This document shows positions 27,118-36,830 of a stretch of DNA of 64,000 nt, piece by piece. Origin of the DNA: an uncultured Collinsella sp. (GTDB lineage Bacteria; Actinomycetota; Coriobacteriia; Coriobacteriales; Coriobacteriaceae). The notes beneath the pieces are model-generated. The model saw nothing but the letters and a program-made list of their open reading frames with translations. It had not been told where the DNA came from and made no database searches. The translations under genes were made by a program, and so were the position numbers. The first letter of the stretch is position 1. Each line of letters opens with the position of its first letter. Location of the stretch: positions 1 through 64,000 of the forward strand of contig CABRFZ010000002.1 in assembly GCA_902470365.1 (NCBI GenBank). Direction: 5' to 3'.

Positions 27118-29235
27118 TTACTCGTCATTATCCTCGCGCGCCGCGATCTTTTCCACGCGAACGGCGTTTTCCTGGGTGAGCGCCGCGCCCGTCAACGGGT
27201 CCCAACGCAACGGTGTATGGTCGAGTGGACCGACGCCCAAGGCTTGAGCACCGCCGGCATCGGCGCTAAACGAACGTCCGCCGGGGGCGGCCGACGTAAA
27301 GATGCACGCCGGATGCAGATACGGCGTCGTCTCCACGCGCACGCGGTCGCGGCCCATATCGCTCACGAGTTCGACGATCTCGCCGTCGGCAATACCCATG
27401 CGAGCGGCGGCATCGGCATTCATCTGCACGGCATCCAGGTCCGATCCGACCTCGGCGGCACCTTGGGCCGCAAGCCTTCGCGAGGTATGCGACTCAAAGG
27501 GACGGTTGCCGCTAATGAGGCGAAACATCCCCAGGCTAGGCTCCACCATGGGAGCGATCCAGTTGGGTACACAACCCAGGCCGACTCGTTCCCATACTTC
27601 GCTTGCCAGCGCAATTTTGCCGCCATCCAAGGGAATCGCCGGATCGCCCGTACGCGACGGCAACGCAACACCCGTGTCGGCCCAGCCGCGCTCCTTGAGC
27701 TCGTCCAGATTGATCCCAAAAGGCGCCACCTGGGCAGCCGCCAGATCGTCAGACGTAAACTGAAAGTACTCGCCCACGCCACACGCCTGCGCCAGACCAG
27801 CAAAGATCTCCCGACCGGGACGCGTGTCGTCATGCTGCACGGGCAGCACGGCATTGCGGTAGAACACGCGCGCATCGTTGACGCCCACGACCGTGCCCAC
27901 ACCGCGGTCAGCCTCCAGATACGTCACGTCGGGCAGCACGAAGTCGGAAGCACGCGCCGTCTCGGACCAGCGAATGTCAATCGTCACGAGCAAGTCGAGC
28001 TGCTGCAAAATACTCAACCAAGCCTGTGCATTGCCATAGCCCGCACCGGGGTTACTGGCATAGACGATGAGCCCACGCAAATCGCCGGCAAGAATCGACT
28101 GACCGATGGTCGTGCACAGGCCGCGCACCGGATCGACCAGTGGATAGCGCTCGGACCCCAGCTTGGGCCCACGCGGCACCAGCGGCGTCGCAAAGCGCGT
28201 GGGATCGAGGTCGCCCAACACGAGTGGCATGGGTGGATTGAGCGCGCCGCCCGCATGTCCGATACAGCCCAGCAGCACATCGACCAAGCAGATAGCGCGC
28301 GCGGTCTGGGTGCTATTGGCATACGCGATGCCGATGCCACCATGAAAACCCGCATCCACCACAGCGGCAGGCGCGGCGGCAGCGAGATCGCGCGCCGTGG
28401 CGACAATCTCTGCGGCCGGCACGTCGCACATCGACTCGGCCCACTCGGGCGTCCAAGCAGCGGCTGCCTGTGCCAGCTCGTCAAAGCCTGTGGCGTAGCG
28501 GGCAACGAACTCGTGATCGTACAGGTCCTCGACAATCAGCACGTGGGCAATACCCAACAGTAGCGCCAAGTCGCAGCCCGGGCGCACGCGGAGCCAGCGG
28601 TCGGCAAGCGCGGCCGAGCCGCTGCGCCGGGGGTCAACCACGATGATCTTCGCCCCGCGCCGGCGCGCATCGTTGAGCGCGTCAACGGCCCCCATCGTCG
28701 ACGAATCGACAATGGAACGCCCCAGGTACATGATGCAGTCGGTATGCGCAAGGTCGGAGGCGGGGCTATAGCCCAGGCTGTGCTCCCAACCGGTAAGTCT
28801 GCTTACCTCGCAGGCGCCATCGGCACCGTACACGTTGGGCGAGCCCAGCGCATGCATAAAGCGATAGGCCCAGTAGCGGTCGAACGAGGGCACACCAAGT
28901 GTCATGCCCAGCGCACGGGGCCCGCGCTCGTCAACAATTCCCAAAAGACGCTCGGCAATCTGAGCAAACGCCTCGTCCCAGGTAATCGCATCAAACCCCG
29001 AGCCATCCCGGCGGCGTCGCATGGGGTGCAAAATCCGGTCGCGCTCGTCAAACGGCATTGCCAGGCGATGGCGCCCGCGGGCGCACAGGGCACGCGCCGC
29101 GCACGGATGTCCCGGCACCGGCAACTCGGCCACCACGCGACCGTCCTCAACGCGTGCCGCAAAGGCGCAATCGGCATAGCATCCCCCGCATGTGGTCACC
29201 ACAGCGCGACCGCCACGCTCCACAGCAGATGCCAT
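27118..29235 (-). CDS. Molybdopterin-dependent oxidoreductase (DMSO reductase family), orphan
   Basis: A 705-residue protein with an N-terminal [4Fe-4S] motif (CGGCYADC...CARG), the Mo-bisMGD domains and a C-terminal molydop_binding domain (RLISGNRPFESHTSR). The residue at the usual Mo ligand position is probably the Cys in ADGACEVSRLTGW, so it is not a selenoprotein. There is no twin-arginine signal, so it is cytoplasmic. No Fe-S or membrane partner is adjacent. The start at 29235 follows GAAAGGGG; a GTG 18 bases upstream is less likely. It lies between the focA terminator and selA. The substrate is unknown. Confidence 0.85.
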   Translation of the reverse strand: MASAVERGGRAVVTTCGGCYADCAFAARVEDGRVVAELPVPGHPCAARALCARGRHRLAMPFDERDRILHPMRRRRDGSGFDAITWDEAFAQIAERLLGIVDERGPRALGMTLGVPSFDRYWAYRFMHALGSPNVYGADGACEVSRLTGWEHSLGYSPASDLAHTDCIMYLGRSIVDSSTMGAVDALNDARRRGAKIIVVDPRRSGSAALADRWLRVRPGCDLALLLGIAHVLIVEDLYDHEFVARYATGFDELAQAAAAWTPEWAESMCDVPAAEIVATARDLAAAAPAAVVDAGFHGGIGIAYANSTQTARAICLVDVLLGCIGHAGGALNPPMPLVLGDLDPTRFATPLVPRGPKLGSERYPLVDPVRGLCTTIGQSILAGDLRGLIVYASNPGAGYGNAQAWLSILQQLDLLVTIDIRWSETARASDFVLPDVTYLEADRGVGTVVGVNDARVFYRNAVLPVQHDDTRPGREIFAGLAQACGVGEYFQFTSDDLAAAQVAPFGINLDELKERGWADTGVALPSRTGDPAIPLDGGKIALASEVWERVGLGCVPNWIAPMVEPSLGMFRLISGNRPFESHTSRRLAAQGAAEVGSDLDAVQMNADAAARMGIADGEIVELVSDMGRDRVRVETTPYLHPACIFTSAAPGGRSFSADAGGAQALGVGPLDHTPLRWDPLTGAALTQENAVRVEKIAAREDNDE

Positions 29236-29299
29236 CTCGATTACCCCTTTCACAGGTCAAACACAACAGGCCTACAGCCCGGCAACGAGCCCCAGACCC

Positions 29300-29336
29300 A
29301 AAAGGCCTCCCGCACGGCAACGCCCCGCGGGAGGCC
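29300..29336 (-). terminator. Terminator of the formate hydrogenlyase operon
   Basis: GGCCTCCCGC (29304-29313) pairs with GCGGGAGGCC (29327-29336), with TTTT following on the minus strand. It is located after focA, the last gene of the fdhF-hyf run. Confidence 0.8.
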
Positions 29337-29357
29337 CAATGTCAAACAGACGGTACC

Positions 29358-30197
29358 TTACGCCTCGGACTTCTTAGCGTAGATAAACCAGTAGCCGAGC
29401 GCGATCAGAACCGCGCCGCCCACGATGTTGCCCAGCGTGGCGGCGGACAGGTTAAACGCAATGCCCGCAACGTTAAGTGCATCGGCGCCAGCGACCTTGG
29501 CACCATAGCCGCACGCGTGCATCACGGCGCCCATAGGCAAAAAGTACATGTTGGCAACGCAGTGCTCAAAACCGCAGGCCACAAAGGCGGCGATGGGCAG
29601 CAGAATGCCCACAACCTTATCGACCACGGTCTTGCCGGCGGTACCAATCCACACGGCAAGGCACACAAAGATGTTGCACAGGATGCCGCGGAAGAAGATC
29701 GTCACCCAGTCGATCGTCACCTTGCCGGCGGCGACGCTCACCATGGAGTTGGCGACCGCCTCGCCGTTAAGCTTATAGATGCCGGCCATGTACACCAAAA
29801 AGACGATGAACAGGGCACCGACAAAATTGCCGACCCACACGACGACCCAGGCCTTGAGCATCTGGACCAGAGTGATCTTTTTGCTCTTGAGCGCGCAGAC
29901 CATAAGCGAATTGCCGGTAAACAGCTCGGCGCCGCACACCAGCACCAGCACCAGGCCTAGGCTAAAGCACAGGCCGCCCACGACGCGCTGGGCACCCCAG
30001 CCCAGCGTGCTGTCGCTCAAAAACACGGTAAAGAACAGGCCGCCGAAGGCGATAAACGCACCGGCGAACATTGCCAACAGAAAGGCCTTTGCGACCGGCA
30101 GGTTGGCCTTGGTCACGCCGGCGGCCTCGGTCTTGGCCTCGATCGCGGCGGGCGCCAGGCAATCGGGAGCGGGGTACTCTGCCTTGGAATCTGCCAT
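29358..30197 (-). CDS. focA: Formate/nitrite transporter family protein
   Basis: A pentameric membrane channel moving formate across the cytoplasmic membrane. The 279-residue protein has the FNT pattern of six membrane segments, with AGAFIAFGGLFFTV, CGAELFTGNS, GNFVGALF and GFEHCVANMYF (the last carries the pore histidine). The start at 30197 (MADSKAEYP) has a GGAAAG-type site. It ends the hyf operon, matching focB after the E. coli hyf genes. FocA versus FdhC naming cannot be settled from sequence alone. Confidence 0.9.
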   Translation of the reverse strand: MADSKAEYPAPDCLAPAAIEAKTEAAGVTKANLPVAKAFLLAMFAGAFIAFGGLFFTVFLSDSTLGWGAQRVVGGLCFSLGLVLVLVCGAELFTGNSLMVCALKSKKITLVQMLKAWVVVWVGNFVGALFIVFLVYMAGIYKLNGEAVANSMVSVAAGKVTIDWVTIFFRGILCNIFVCLAVWIGTAGKTVVDKVVGILLPIAAFVACGFEHCVANMYFLPMGAVMHACGYGAKVAGADALNVAGIAFNLSAATLGNIVGGAVLIALGYWFIYAKKSEA

Positions 30198-30236
30198 GTT
30201 AATCACTTCTTTCCTAATCAGCAGGGACAAGCGCTC

Positions 30237-30740
30237 CTATTGCTCTTGCCCCAAGCGGACAAAGTGGGAAAAGTCGTTGGCGGCCACGGCGTCGTACACG
30301 GCGTCGACGGCCTCAAAGACTTCCGGGGACATGGGGTTGTAGAACTCCGTGTCGCCCGGCTGAATCCCAACGAAGACGATATCATCACACGATTGCTCGA
30401 TTTCCTCGATCAGAATCGACAAAGGAAGCGAATGCGTGGTGAACATCGACTTGCGGGCTACATCGCGCTTGTCGAGCAAACGGATGGACCCGACGGGCAG
30501 CGCCATGTCGGCAGCATCGACCAAGACCAAACGCGGCGGACGCTCGCGCTTGACCTCGACGATGTCATCCTCGGGCGTCTGACCACCGTCGATGGTGTAC
30601 CAACCGGCGATGGGCACGTCCTCCATCTTCTTGGAGAGCACGGGGCCGGCGGCATCGTCGGCACGCAGCACGCTTCCCGCCGTGAGCACGATACCCGCAA
30701 ACGGGGCGCCGTTCACACGACCATCCACAACGCGACCCAT
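30237..30740 (-). CDS. hycI: Hydrogenase 3/4 maturation endopeptidase
   Basis: Removes the C-terminal extension of the hydrogenase large subunit after nickel insertion. The 167-residue protein has metal-binding residues in GSVLRADDAAGP, the Asp of LVDAADMAL, and His in TTHSLPLSILI, the HycI signature. Its ATG overlaps the preceding gene's stop (TAATG). It is next to the genes for its substrate complex. HypA-F accessory proteins are not in the window. Confidence 0.9.
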   Translation of the reverse strand: MGRVVDGRVNGAPFAGIVLTAGSVLRADDAAGPVLSKKMEDVPIAGWYTIDGGQTPEDDIVEVKRERPPRLVLVDAADMALPVGSIRLLDKRDVARKSMFTTHSLPLSILIEEIEQSCDDIVFVGIQPGDTEFYNPMSPEVFEAVDAVYDAVAANDFSHFVRLGQEQ

Positions 30741-31321
30741 TACTGCAACCTTCCCGTCAGATACACGCCCGACACATCGCGCACGCGCTCAACCAGATCG
30801 CGAAACTTCATTAAGAACGCGACCTGCTGGGCATGCAGGCTAAAGTCGTCATCGAACACCGAGATGCCGGCCTTGGCAGAACCGCGAAAACCGCGCTCGT
30901 CGAGCAGTGCATCGCAGGCCTCGAGCAGCGACGGCACCGCCGCCTTGTCGAGCTGGCACTCGCCAAAGGAGCGGATGGCCTCAAACTTGGTCTTGGCCTC
31001 CCCCTCCGGCAGCGCGTCGACGAGCGAATAGAACACATCCACCGGCACCGACAGGCGCGGCTCAAAGCAGTCGAGCACGCCGGTGTGGTGGCCCACGGCG
31101 AGCGTGTAGTACAGCACGTCGCAGGCCTCCTGGGGAACGTCTTCCTCGGTCTCCACAAACTTACGCGTAAGCTCGTAGAAGACCACCTGGTCGGGCGCAT
31201 GGCCCAGGCAGGGGTCGGCGACGCCCTCGGCGGCCTCGTCGCTTGCGCGCGAGGCATCGCCAAAGGAGCCGCCGAGCATACCGGGGCCCGCAAAGTAACC
31301 AGAGCGGTCCGTGAGCTCCAT
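30740..31321 (-). CDS. hycH: Formate hydrogenlyase assembly protein HycH family
   Basis: A 193-residue soluble protein corresponding to HycH/HyfJ, which helps assemble the hydrogenase subunits. It contains VVFYELTRKFVE, LYYTLAVGHHTGVLDCF and HAQQVAFLMKFRD. The gene follows the small-subunit gene without a gap and overlaps hycI by one base. The assignment rests on family resemblance and strict operon position. Confidence 0.85.
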   Translation of the reverse strand: MELTDRSGYFAGPGMLGGSFGDASRASDEAAEGVADPCLGHAPDQVVFYELTRKFVETEEDVPQEACDVLYYTLAVGHHTGVLDCFEPRLSVPVDVFYSLVDALPEGEAKTKFEAIRSFGECQLDKAAVPSLLEACDALLDERGFRGSAKAGISVFDDDFSLHAQQVAFLMKFRDLVERVRDVSGVYLTGRLQ

Positions 31322-32104
31322 CTAGCGACCTCCGGCCAGCACCAGATCCTGCAGCGCCGAGTACACCTCGACGCGGCGCGGATCGTCCTGCTTGTCGATG
31401 AGCAGAGCCATGGCACCGCGGATATCGCCCTTGGGCGCGCCTTCGAGCGTATCCATAAACTCATTGGCCAGGTCGCGGCCGTAACGGTAGCCGCTCATGG
31501 CGCGAGCCTCGCGCTCGATGGCAACGCGCAGCTTGTACGGCACGCCGGGGTGCAGGATATCGGCCTGCTCGCCGGCGGCCTCCACCGTGGTCTCGGCATG
31601 GAGCTTTTGGTCCAGCAGACCGAGCGCCATGGCAAAGCCGTAGATGGTCTGCGCGGGGCTGGGCGGGCAGCCGGGGATGTAGACATCGACCGGCAGAATC
31701 TTGTCCGTGCCGCCCCAGACGCAGTAGTTGTCGTAGAAGATGCCGCCGGTGCAGCCGCAAGCGCCATAGGACACCACGATCTTGGGATCGGGTGCGGCCT
31801 CAAAAGCGCGCAGGGCCGGCATGCGCATGGCACGCGTCACGGCACCGGTGTACAGCAGCACATCAGCGTGACGGGGCGAGGGCACGACCTTGATGCCAAA
31901 GCGCTCGACGTCGAAGACGGGCGTGATGGAACCAAAGATCTCGATCTCGCAGCCGTTGCAGCCGCCGCAGTCAACACGGTAGACGTACACCGAGCGCTTG
32001 ATCTTCTTAAGAAGGGTCGCCTTGGCCTTCTCGATGCTCTCATCGAGCTCGATCTTGGTCGGGCGGTACTGAAGCCGCTCGGGCAAAAGCGTGGGTTCGG
32101 CCAT
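31322..32104 (-). CDS. hyfI: Hydrogenase-4 small subunit (NuoB-like)
   Basis: Electron-transfer subunit with one [4Fe-4S] cluster next to the NiFe site. The 260-residue protein has CGGCNGCEIEIFG, YGACGCTGG and PGCPPSPAQT, holding the four cluster cysteines. An extra ~90 residues follow the NuoB-like core. It is cytoplasmic-side and part of the peripheral arm of the Hyf complex. It starts two bases after the hyfH stop region. Confidence 0.92.
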   Translation of the reverse strand: MAEPTLLPERLQYRPTKIELDESIEKAKATLLKKIKRSVYVYRVDCGGCNGCEIEIFGSITPVFDVERFGIKVVPSPRHADVLLYTGAVTRAMRMPALRAFEAAPDPKIVVSYGACGCTGGIFYDNYCVWGGTDKILPVDVYIPGCPPSPAQTIYGFAMALGLLDQKLHAETTVEAAGEQADILHPGVPYKLRVAIEREARAMSGYRYGRDLANEFMDTLEGAPKGDIRGAMALLIDKQDDPRRVEVYSALQDLVLAGGR

Positions 32105-32106
32105 GG

Positions 32107-32823
32107 TTACTCCTCCTTCGTATCAAAATCCATGATGATGCCCTCGACCGGTGCAGGACCGGCGGGAATCTCGGGCGCATCGGGGTTGAGCTCGCGGTCA
32201 ATATAATCCGGGTTCACGCCGTGGCCGCCCAGATACTCCATGCCGGGGCCCTGGGGCTCGCCGGACGCAAGCGTCTCGTTGGCAGCCATGCCGTGCGCGT
32301 TGCCGGTCTTTACGGCCGAGGCGGCGCGCAGGGCGTCGAGTTCGCGCTTGCACTCCTGGCACATACCGACGGTACGGGCGGCCTGCTCGGCCTCCATGCC
32401 GCCGGCCTTTTGCAGCAGGCGCTTGGCGTAGTCGATCTCCTTGTGCGGGGCAAACGGCTTGCCGCAACGCGAACAGTGCTCGAGCGTATAGACGCTCTTG
32501 CTGGTGAGGTCGTCCTTGCTCATGACGGCCAGCTCAAACTCCTCGGTGAGCTTGATGGCCTCCATGGGGCAGGCTTCCTCACAGCGGCCGCAAAAGATGC
32601 AGCGACCGTAGTCGATCGACCAGGTGATGGTATCGGCCGCAAGGTCAGTGTCCATGCGAATGGCATCGGCCGGGCACGCCACGCCGCAGGCACCGCAGGC
32701 GATGCAGAGCTCGGCATTGTGCTCGGGTTTGCCGCGCATGTCCTTGTTGGTGGGGAACGGCGCAAACGGGTACTTGACCGTCGCGTCGCCGGCCTTGGCG
32801 TTAACCTTCCAAAGCTTCAGCAT
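32107..32823 (-). CDS. hyfH: Hydrogenase-4 ferredoxin-type subunit (NuoI-like)
   Basis: A 238-residue protein with two [4Fe-4S] motifs: CIACGACGVACP and CIFCGRCEEACP. It relays electrons to the NiFe subunit. The second half has a CSRCGKPF...CQECKREL set that may bind zinc, as in E. coli HycF/HyfH. The start at 32823 (MLKLWKVN) follows immediately on the hyfG stop; a frame extending to 32874 overlaps hyfG. Confidence 0.92.
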   Translation of the reverse strand: MLKLWKVNAKAGDATVKYPFAPFPTNKDMRGKPEHNAELCIACGACGVACPADAIRMDTDLAADTITWSIDYGRCIFCGRCEEACPMEAIKLTEEFELAVMSKDDLTSKSVYTLEHCSRCGKPFAPHKEIDYAKRLLQKAGGMEAEQAARTVGMCQECKRELDALRAASAVKTGNAHGMAANETLASGEPQGPGMEYLGGHGVNPDYIDRELNPDAPEIPAGPAPVEGIIMDFDTKEE

Positions 32824-32824
32824 A

Positions 32825-34597
32825 TTAGAGCGCCTCCTCATCGAGCGGAGCGGCCATGGTGCCCTCGCCCGCAAGCGGCGACTTGTCGCGCCAGACGTTC
32901 TCGAACTGCTCCTTGTCGAGCACGTGGTCGCGCTTGGCGGCGACGTCGGTCACCGTCACGCGGTCGGTGCAGGAGTAGCACGGGTCGAGCGAACCGACGA
33001 TCAGCGCCGCATCGCCCACGGTGTTGCCGCGGAACATGTAGCGCAGGACCGGCCAGTTGCTGTACGTGGCGGCCTTGGCGCGCCAGCGGTAGCACTTCTG
33101 GTTGTTGCCGAGCATGGCCCAGTGCACGTCCTCGCCGCGCGGCGCCTCGGTGGCACCGATGGCGTACTTGTGCGGGGTGTACTCCCAATCCGTGGTGAGG
33201 ATGGGGCCCGACGGGCAGTTCTCGAGCATGGTCTCGATCATGTCGATCGAATCGTAGACCTCCTGGATGCGAACGGCGGTACGGCCGAAGGCATCGCAGG
33301 TGTCGGCCGTGGCGGCGTGCATCTTTCGAACGTCCGGATCGGCGTAGCCGTCGAAGGGATGGTCAAAACGCACGTCGCGGGCATAGCCCGAGCCACGCAT
33401 GAGCGGACCGACCGGCGAGAAGTCGCGTGCGATCTTGCGGTCCAGAATGCCGATGCCACTCGTACGCTCAATAAAGTTGGGCGTGGAGAGCAAGACGTCG
33501 ACGAGCTCCTGAACCTCGGAGCGCAGCTGGTGGATGGTCGTGAGCGTGGAGAGCTTCTGCTCGGCCAAAATGTCGCGACGCACGCCGCCGATCACGTTGA
33601 GGCCGTAGGTCTTGCGGTGACCGGAGAGCTTCTCGGCCAGGTCCATGGACTTCTCGCGGACGCGGAAGAACTGCTGGAAGCCGGAGTCGAAGCCCGTGTA
33701 GTGCGACGCCAGGCCGATGTTGAGCAGATGCGAGTGCAGGCGCTCGACCTCGAGCATGATAGCGCGGATGTACTGGGCGCGCGGCGGGACATGGATGCCC
33801 TGGGCACGCTCGACGGCCTCGGCATAGGCCACCGAGTGGGCGCAGCCGCAGATGCCGCAGATGCGGTCGGCGAGGAACGTCACGGCGTCATAGTTCAGGC
33901 GCGTCTCGGCGACCTTCTCCATGCCGCGGTGCACGTAGAACAGACGGTAGTCGGCGTCGACGATCGTCTCGCCCTCGACGAACAGGCGGAAGTGGCCGGG
34001 CTCGTCGGAGGTAATGTGCAGCGGGCCCATGGGGACGAGCGTGGTCTCCTTGCCCTTGGTGTCGGCCAGAAACTCGTAGTTTTCCATGTCGCTCGCGGGA
34101 GCGGGACGGAAGCGGTAGTCCATGGAGTCCTTGCGCAGCGGGTACAGGCCGCTGGGCCAGTCATCGGGCAGCACCAGGCGGCGACGATCGGGCAGGCCCT
34201 CGGGGATCAGGCCGAACATGTCGCGCAGCTCGCGCTCGCCCCACACGCAGGCGGGGACGAACGGCGTCACGGACGGGAACGTCATCTTGGCGGGATCGAC
34301 CTCGGTGCGCACGGTCACCCAGCCGGGATCCTCCCCCTCCATGGAGATGACGTAGTACACGGCGTAACGGCCGCACAGGCTGCGCTCATCGTTGCCGATG
34401 ATCACGGGAATCCAGCCGTAGCGCTCGTAGTACAGGTAGTGGACGGCCTCGGGCAGACGGTCCAGCTTGACGGTGATCGTCAGCTGGTCCTCGCACTGCC
34501 ACTCAACCTTTTCGATGCAGCCCGGAACGGCGCGGCGCAGGGCCTCGACATGGCTCTCGCAGCGACGGGCATACACCTTGTTCTCAGTTTCAATCAT
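32825..34597 (-). CDS. hyfG: Hydrogenase-4 large subunit (fused NuoC/NuoD)
   Basis: NiFe catalytic subunit. Residues ~1-170 are the 30 kDa (NuoC-like) domain and the rest the 49 kDa (NuoD-like) domain. The nickel ligands are the two cysteines in RICGICGCAHS and the two in DPCYSCTDRVTV near the C-terminus; about 40 residues beyond form the peptide cleaved by HycI. All are Cys, so it is not NiFeSe. The start has GGTGGAG upstream. The fused layout is the norm for HycE/HyfG. Confidence 0.95.
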   Translation of the reverse strand: MIETENKVYARRCESHVEALRRAVPGCIEKVEWQCEDQLTITVKLDRLPEAVHYLYYERYGWIPVIIGNDERSLCGRYAVYYVISMEGEDPGWVTVRTEVDPAKMTFPSVTPFVPACVWGERELRDMFGLIPEGLPDRRRLVLPDDWPSGLYPLRKDSMDYRFRPAPASDMENYEFLADTKGKETTLVPMGPLHITSDEPGHFRLFVEGETIVDADYRLFYVHRGMEKVAETRLNYDAVTFLADRICGICGCAHSVAYAEAVERAQGIHVPPRAQYIRAIMLEVERLHSHLLNIGLASHYTGFDSGFQQFFRVREKSMDLAEKLSGHRKTYGLNVIGGVRRDILAEQKLSTLTTIHQLRSEVQELVDVLLSTPNFIERTSGIGILDRKIARDFSPVGPLMRGSGYARDVRFDHPFDGYADPDVRKMHAATADTCDAFGRTAVRIQEVYDSIDMIETMLENCPSGPILTTDWEYTPHKYAIGATEAPRGEDVHWAMLGNNQKCYRWRAKAATYSNWPVLRYMFRGNTVGDAALIVGSLDPCYSCTDRVTVTDVAAKRDHVLDKEQFENVWRDKSPLAGEGTMAAPLDEEAL

Positions 34598-34600
34598 TCG

Positions 34601-36160
34601 TTACTCCACCTCGCTCTGAGCGGTCTCGGTACCGAACACAGCGCGGTACATCGGCGTCGCGTGAAGTTCCTCAGTGCTCTGCTCGAGCACGATGCCGGTC
34701 GCGGTCTCCACACCGTGCACGAGAGGCAGCGGGGTGGCGATGCCAAACCACAAGATCATGACAGCCAGGATGATTTCGGGGATAAGCATGAGCGCCGGGG
34801 CCTCATGCTTGCCCATGCCCTGGGGCGCATGGCCGAATACCGACTTGAGTGCGATACGGGTGAGCGCGGAGATGGCCACGGTAAGACCGAGGGCAACCAC
34901 GACGACCAGCCACATGGGACCGGCGGTAACACCGGCGACAAAAGTCAGGAACTCGGAGATAAACATGCCAAAGGGCGGGAAGGCACCAAGACCGAGCAGC
35001 GCCAGGACGGCGAGCGCGGCGGTTGCGGGGGCAACCTCGACGACGCCCTGGATCTTGGCCAGGCTACGCGTGCCAAAAGCGTGCTGGATGTTGCCGGACA
35101 CGCAGAAGGCAAGCGTCTTGGTAAAGCCGTGGAACACGCAGTGCAGCAGGGCCGCGGCGATACCCAGCGGGCCACCGATACCCAGGCACAGGGCGATAAC
35201 GCCCACGTTCTCCACAGACGAGTACGCAAAGCGGCGCTTGAGGTCGTCCTGGCGAAACATCGAGAGCGCCGCCACCAAAATGGACAGCGTGCCGACGATC
35301 ATCAGCAAAAGTTGCGGATACTCGGCGCCCACGGCCTGGATGGTAAAGCCGTAGAAGCGCATGATCACAAGCATGGCGCACTTAAGCAGCACGCCCGAGA
35401 GCAGGGCCGAGACAGGGCTCGGGGCCTGGGAGTGGGCATCGGGCAGCCAAGTGTGCATGGGGAACAGGCCGGCCTTGGTGCCAAAGCCGATCACGATAAA
35501 CGCAAACGCGAGGCGCATGAGCGTCGGGTCGAACTGGTCGGCATACGGCAGCACGCACGACAGGAATGCGGCCTCGTGGGCGTTGGGAATCACGTCGGCG
35601 GCGTTGGCGTAGATCAGCAGCGTACCGAACAGGCCAAAGGCCACGCCGGCGGTGCAGACCATCGCATACTTCCAAGAAGCCTCGAGGGCCGTCTTGTTCT
35701 TGTAGATACCCACCAGGAACACGGTGGAAAGCGTGGTTGCTTCCACGGCGGCCCACGTGAGGATCATGTTGTTGGACAGGCACGCGAGCAGCATGGTAAA
35801 CACGAACAGACTAAACAGTGCAAAATACTGCTTGGCGCGCTCGGCGGGCATGGAACCCTCCTCGATATCGGCCTTTACATAGGGCAGCGAGAACAGCCCC
35901 GTAAGAAAACCGATAAAGCCGATGAGCAGCACAAAGATGGCGCCCAACGAATCGAGGTGGAACCACAGGCCAAGAGCGCTCGCGGTTTCGCCGCTCATAA
36001 GGACGTCACCGGCCGTCATAATCGACAGCACCAGGACGACTGCGACGGAGACCAGGTTGAGACCGGCAAACACGTTATAGGACGTGTTCTTGGGCAAAAA
36101 CGCCATAACCAGCGAGAACACCAAAGGAGTCGCGAGCAGGGCGAGAATCAACGTTTCCAT
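34601..36160 (-). CDS. hyfF: Hydrogenase-4 antiporter-like membrane subunit
   Basis: A 519-residue polytopic protein of the NuoL/M/N (Mrp antiporter) family, one of three in this operon. It has conserved membrane glutamate/lysine features (AAVEATTLSTVF, FGTKAGLFPMHTWLPDAHSQAPSPVSALLSG). It probably helps couple formate oxidation to ion pumping. It sits between hyfE and hyfG, as in E. coli. Confidence 0.92.
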   Translation of the reverse strand: METLILALLATPLVFSLVMAFLPKNTSYNVFAGLNLVSVAVVLVLSIMTAGDVLMSGETASALGLWFHLDSLGAIFVLLIGFIGFLTGLFSLPYVKADIEEGSMPAERAKQYFALFSLFVFTMLLACLSNNMILTWAAVEATTLSTVFLVGIYKNKTALEASWKYAMVCTAGVAFGLFGTLLIYANAADVIPNAHEAAFLSCVLPYADQFDPTLMRLAFAFIVIGFGTKAGLFPMHTWLPDAHSQAPSPVSALLSGVLLKCAMLVIMRFYGFTIQAVGAEYPQLLLMIVGTLSILVAALSMFRQDDLKRRFAYSSVENVGVIALCLGIGGPLGIAAALLHCVFHGFTKTLAFCVSGNIQHAFGTRSLAKIQGVVEVAPATAALAVLALLGLGAFPPFGMFISEFLTFVAGVTAGPMWLVVVVALGLTVAISALTRIALKSVFGHAPQGMGKHEAPALMLIPEIILAVMILWFGIATPLPLVHGVETATGIVLEQSTEELHATPMYRAVFGTETAQSEVE

Positions 36161-36163
36161 GGA

Positions 36164-36817
36164 CTACCCCCTCAGCTCGGACAGGTCGCGCGCATCGAGC
36201 GAGTGGGAGTCGTCCCAAATGCGACGCACGACGATGGACATGATGATGACGGCAAAGATGGCGTCGGTGGCGATACCGATCTCGATGATCTCGGGAGCGG
36301 TGGGGGCCAAAAGCGCGAGCGTCACGTGGCTGCCGTTTTCCATAAGGCAGTAACCAAAGATCTGCTTCATGATGTTGCGCTGCGAGATGATGCAGGTGAG
36401 GCCCACAAAGAAGTGAGCGAAGCTAATAGCGAGCGCAGGCGTTGCGACCTCGGCCGTGGGCAGGCTGATCTGCGTCACGACGGCAAAGCAAATCGCGACC
36501 TCCACGGCGATGATGCAGATGGCCCACGCGGGCTTAAGGCCGGCCTTGAGTGATGCGTCGCTCGGCTCGCCCATCTTCTTGTATGCGCGGTTGAGGATAT
36601 AAGGGACCAGGACGACCTTGGTGATAAAGGCAGATCCGGCCCACATAAGCAGCTCCTGCGCACCGGTGGTGGCACCGAGCGTAGCGAGCAGCCCCACGAG
36701 CACCAGCGACTGCACCGCATACCAGTTGATGGCATGTTTGATGTTCTTGGAGACGACCACCATGGTGGACGTGACGATCAGAAGGCCGCCAAGGATGTTG
36801 ACGATCGAATAACCCAT
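36164..36817 (-). CDS. hyfE: Hydrogenase-4 membrane subunit HyfE
   Basis: A 217-residue hydrophobic protein with about six membrane segments and a NuoK-like central part (TGAQELLMWAGSAFITKVVL). HyfE is found in Hyf-type but not Hyc-type complexes, so its presence classes the island as hydrogenase-4-like. It overlaps neither neighbour; the spacing is 3 bases to hyfF and 13 to hyfD. Confidence 0.9.
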   Translation of the reverse strand: MGYSIVNILGGLLIVTSTMVVVSKNIKHAINWYAVQSLVLVGLLATLGATTGAQELLMWAGSAFITKVVLVPYILNRAYKKMGEPSDASLKAGLKPAWAICIIAVEVAICFAVVTQISLPTAEVATPALAISFAHFFVGLTCIISQRNIMKQIFGYCLMENGSHVTLALLAPTAPEIIEIGIATDAIFAVIIMSIVVRRIWDDSHSLDARDLSELRG

Positions 36818-36830
36818 GTCGTTCTACCTC

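Noticed and set aside
32825..34597. A NiFeSe-type hydrogenase large subunit
   Set aside because: The C-terminal motif DPCYSC has cysteine codons at both metal positions and no in-frame UGA.
32624..36553. A 1309-codon open frame on the plus strand opposite hyfH, hyfG, hyfF and hyfE
   Set aside because: It is a frame shadow of GC-rich genes: the minus strand encodes four recognised subunits with ribosome binding sites, while the plus frame has low-complexity composition and no recognisable domain.
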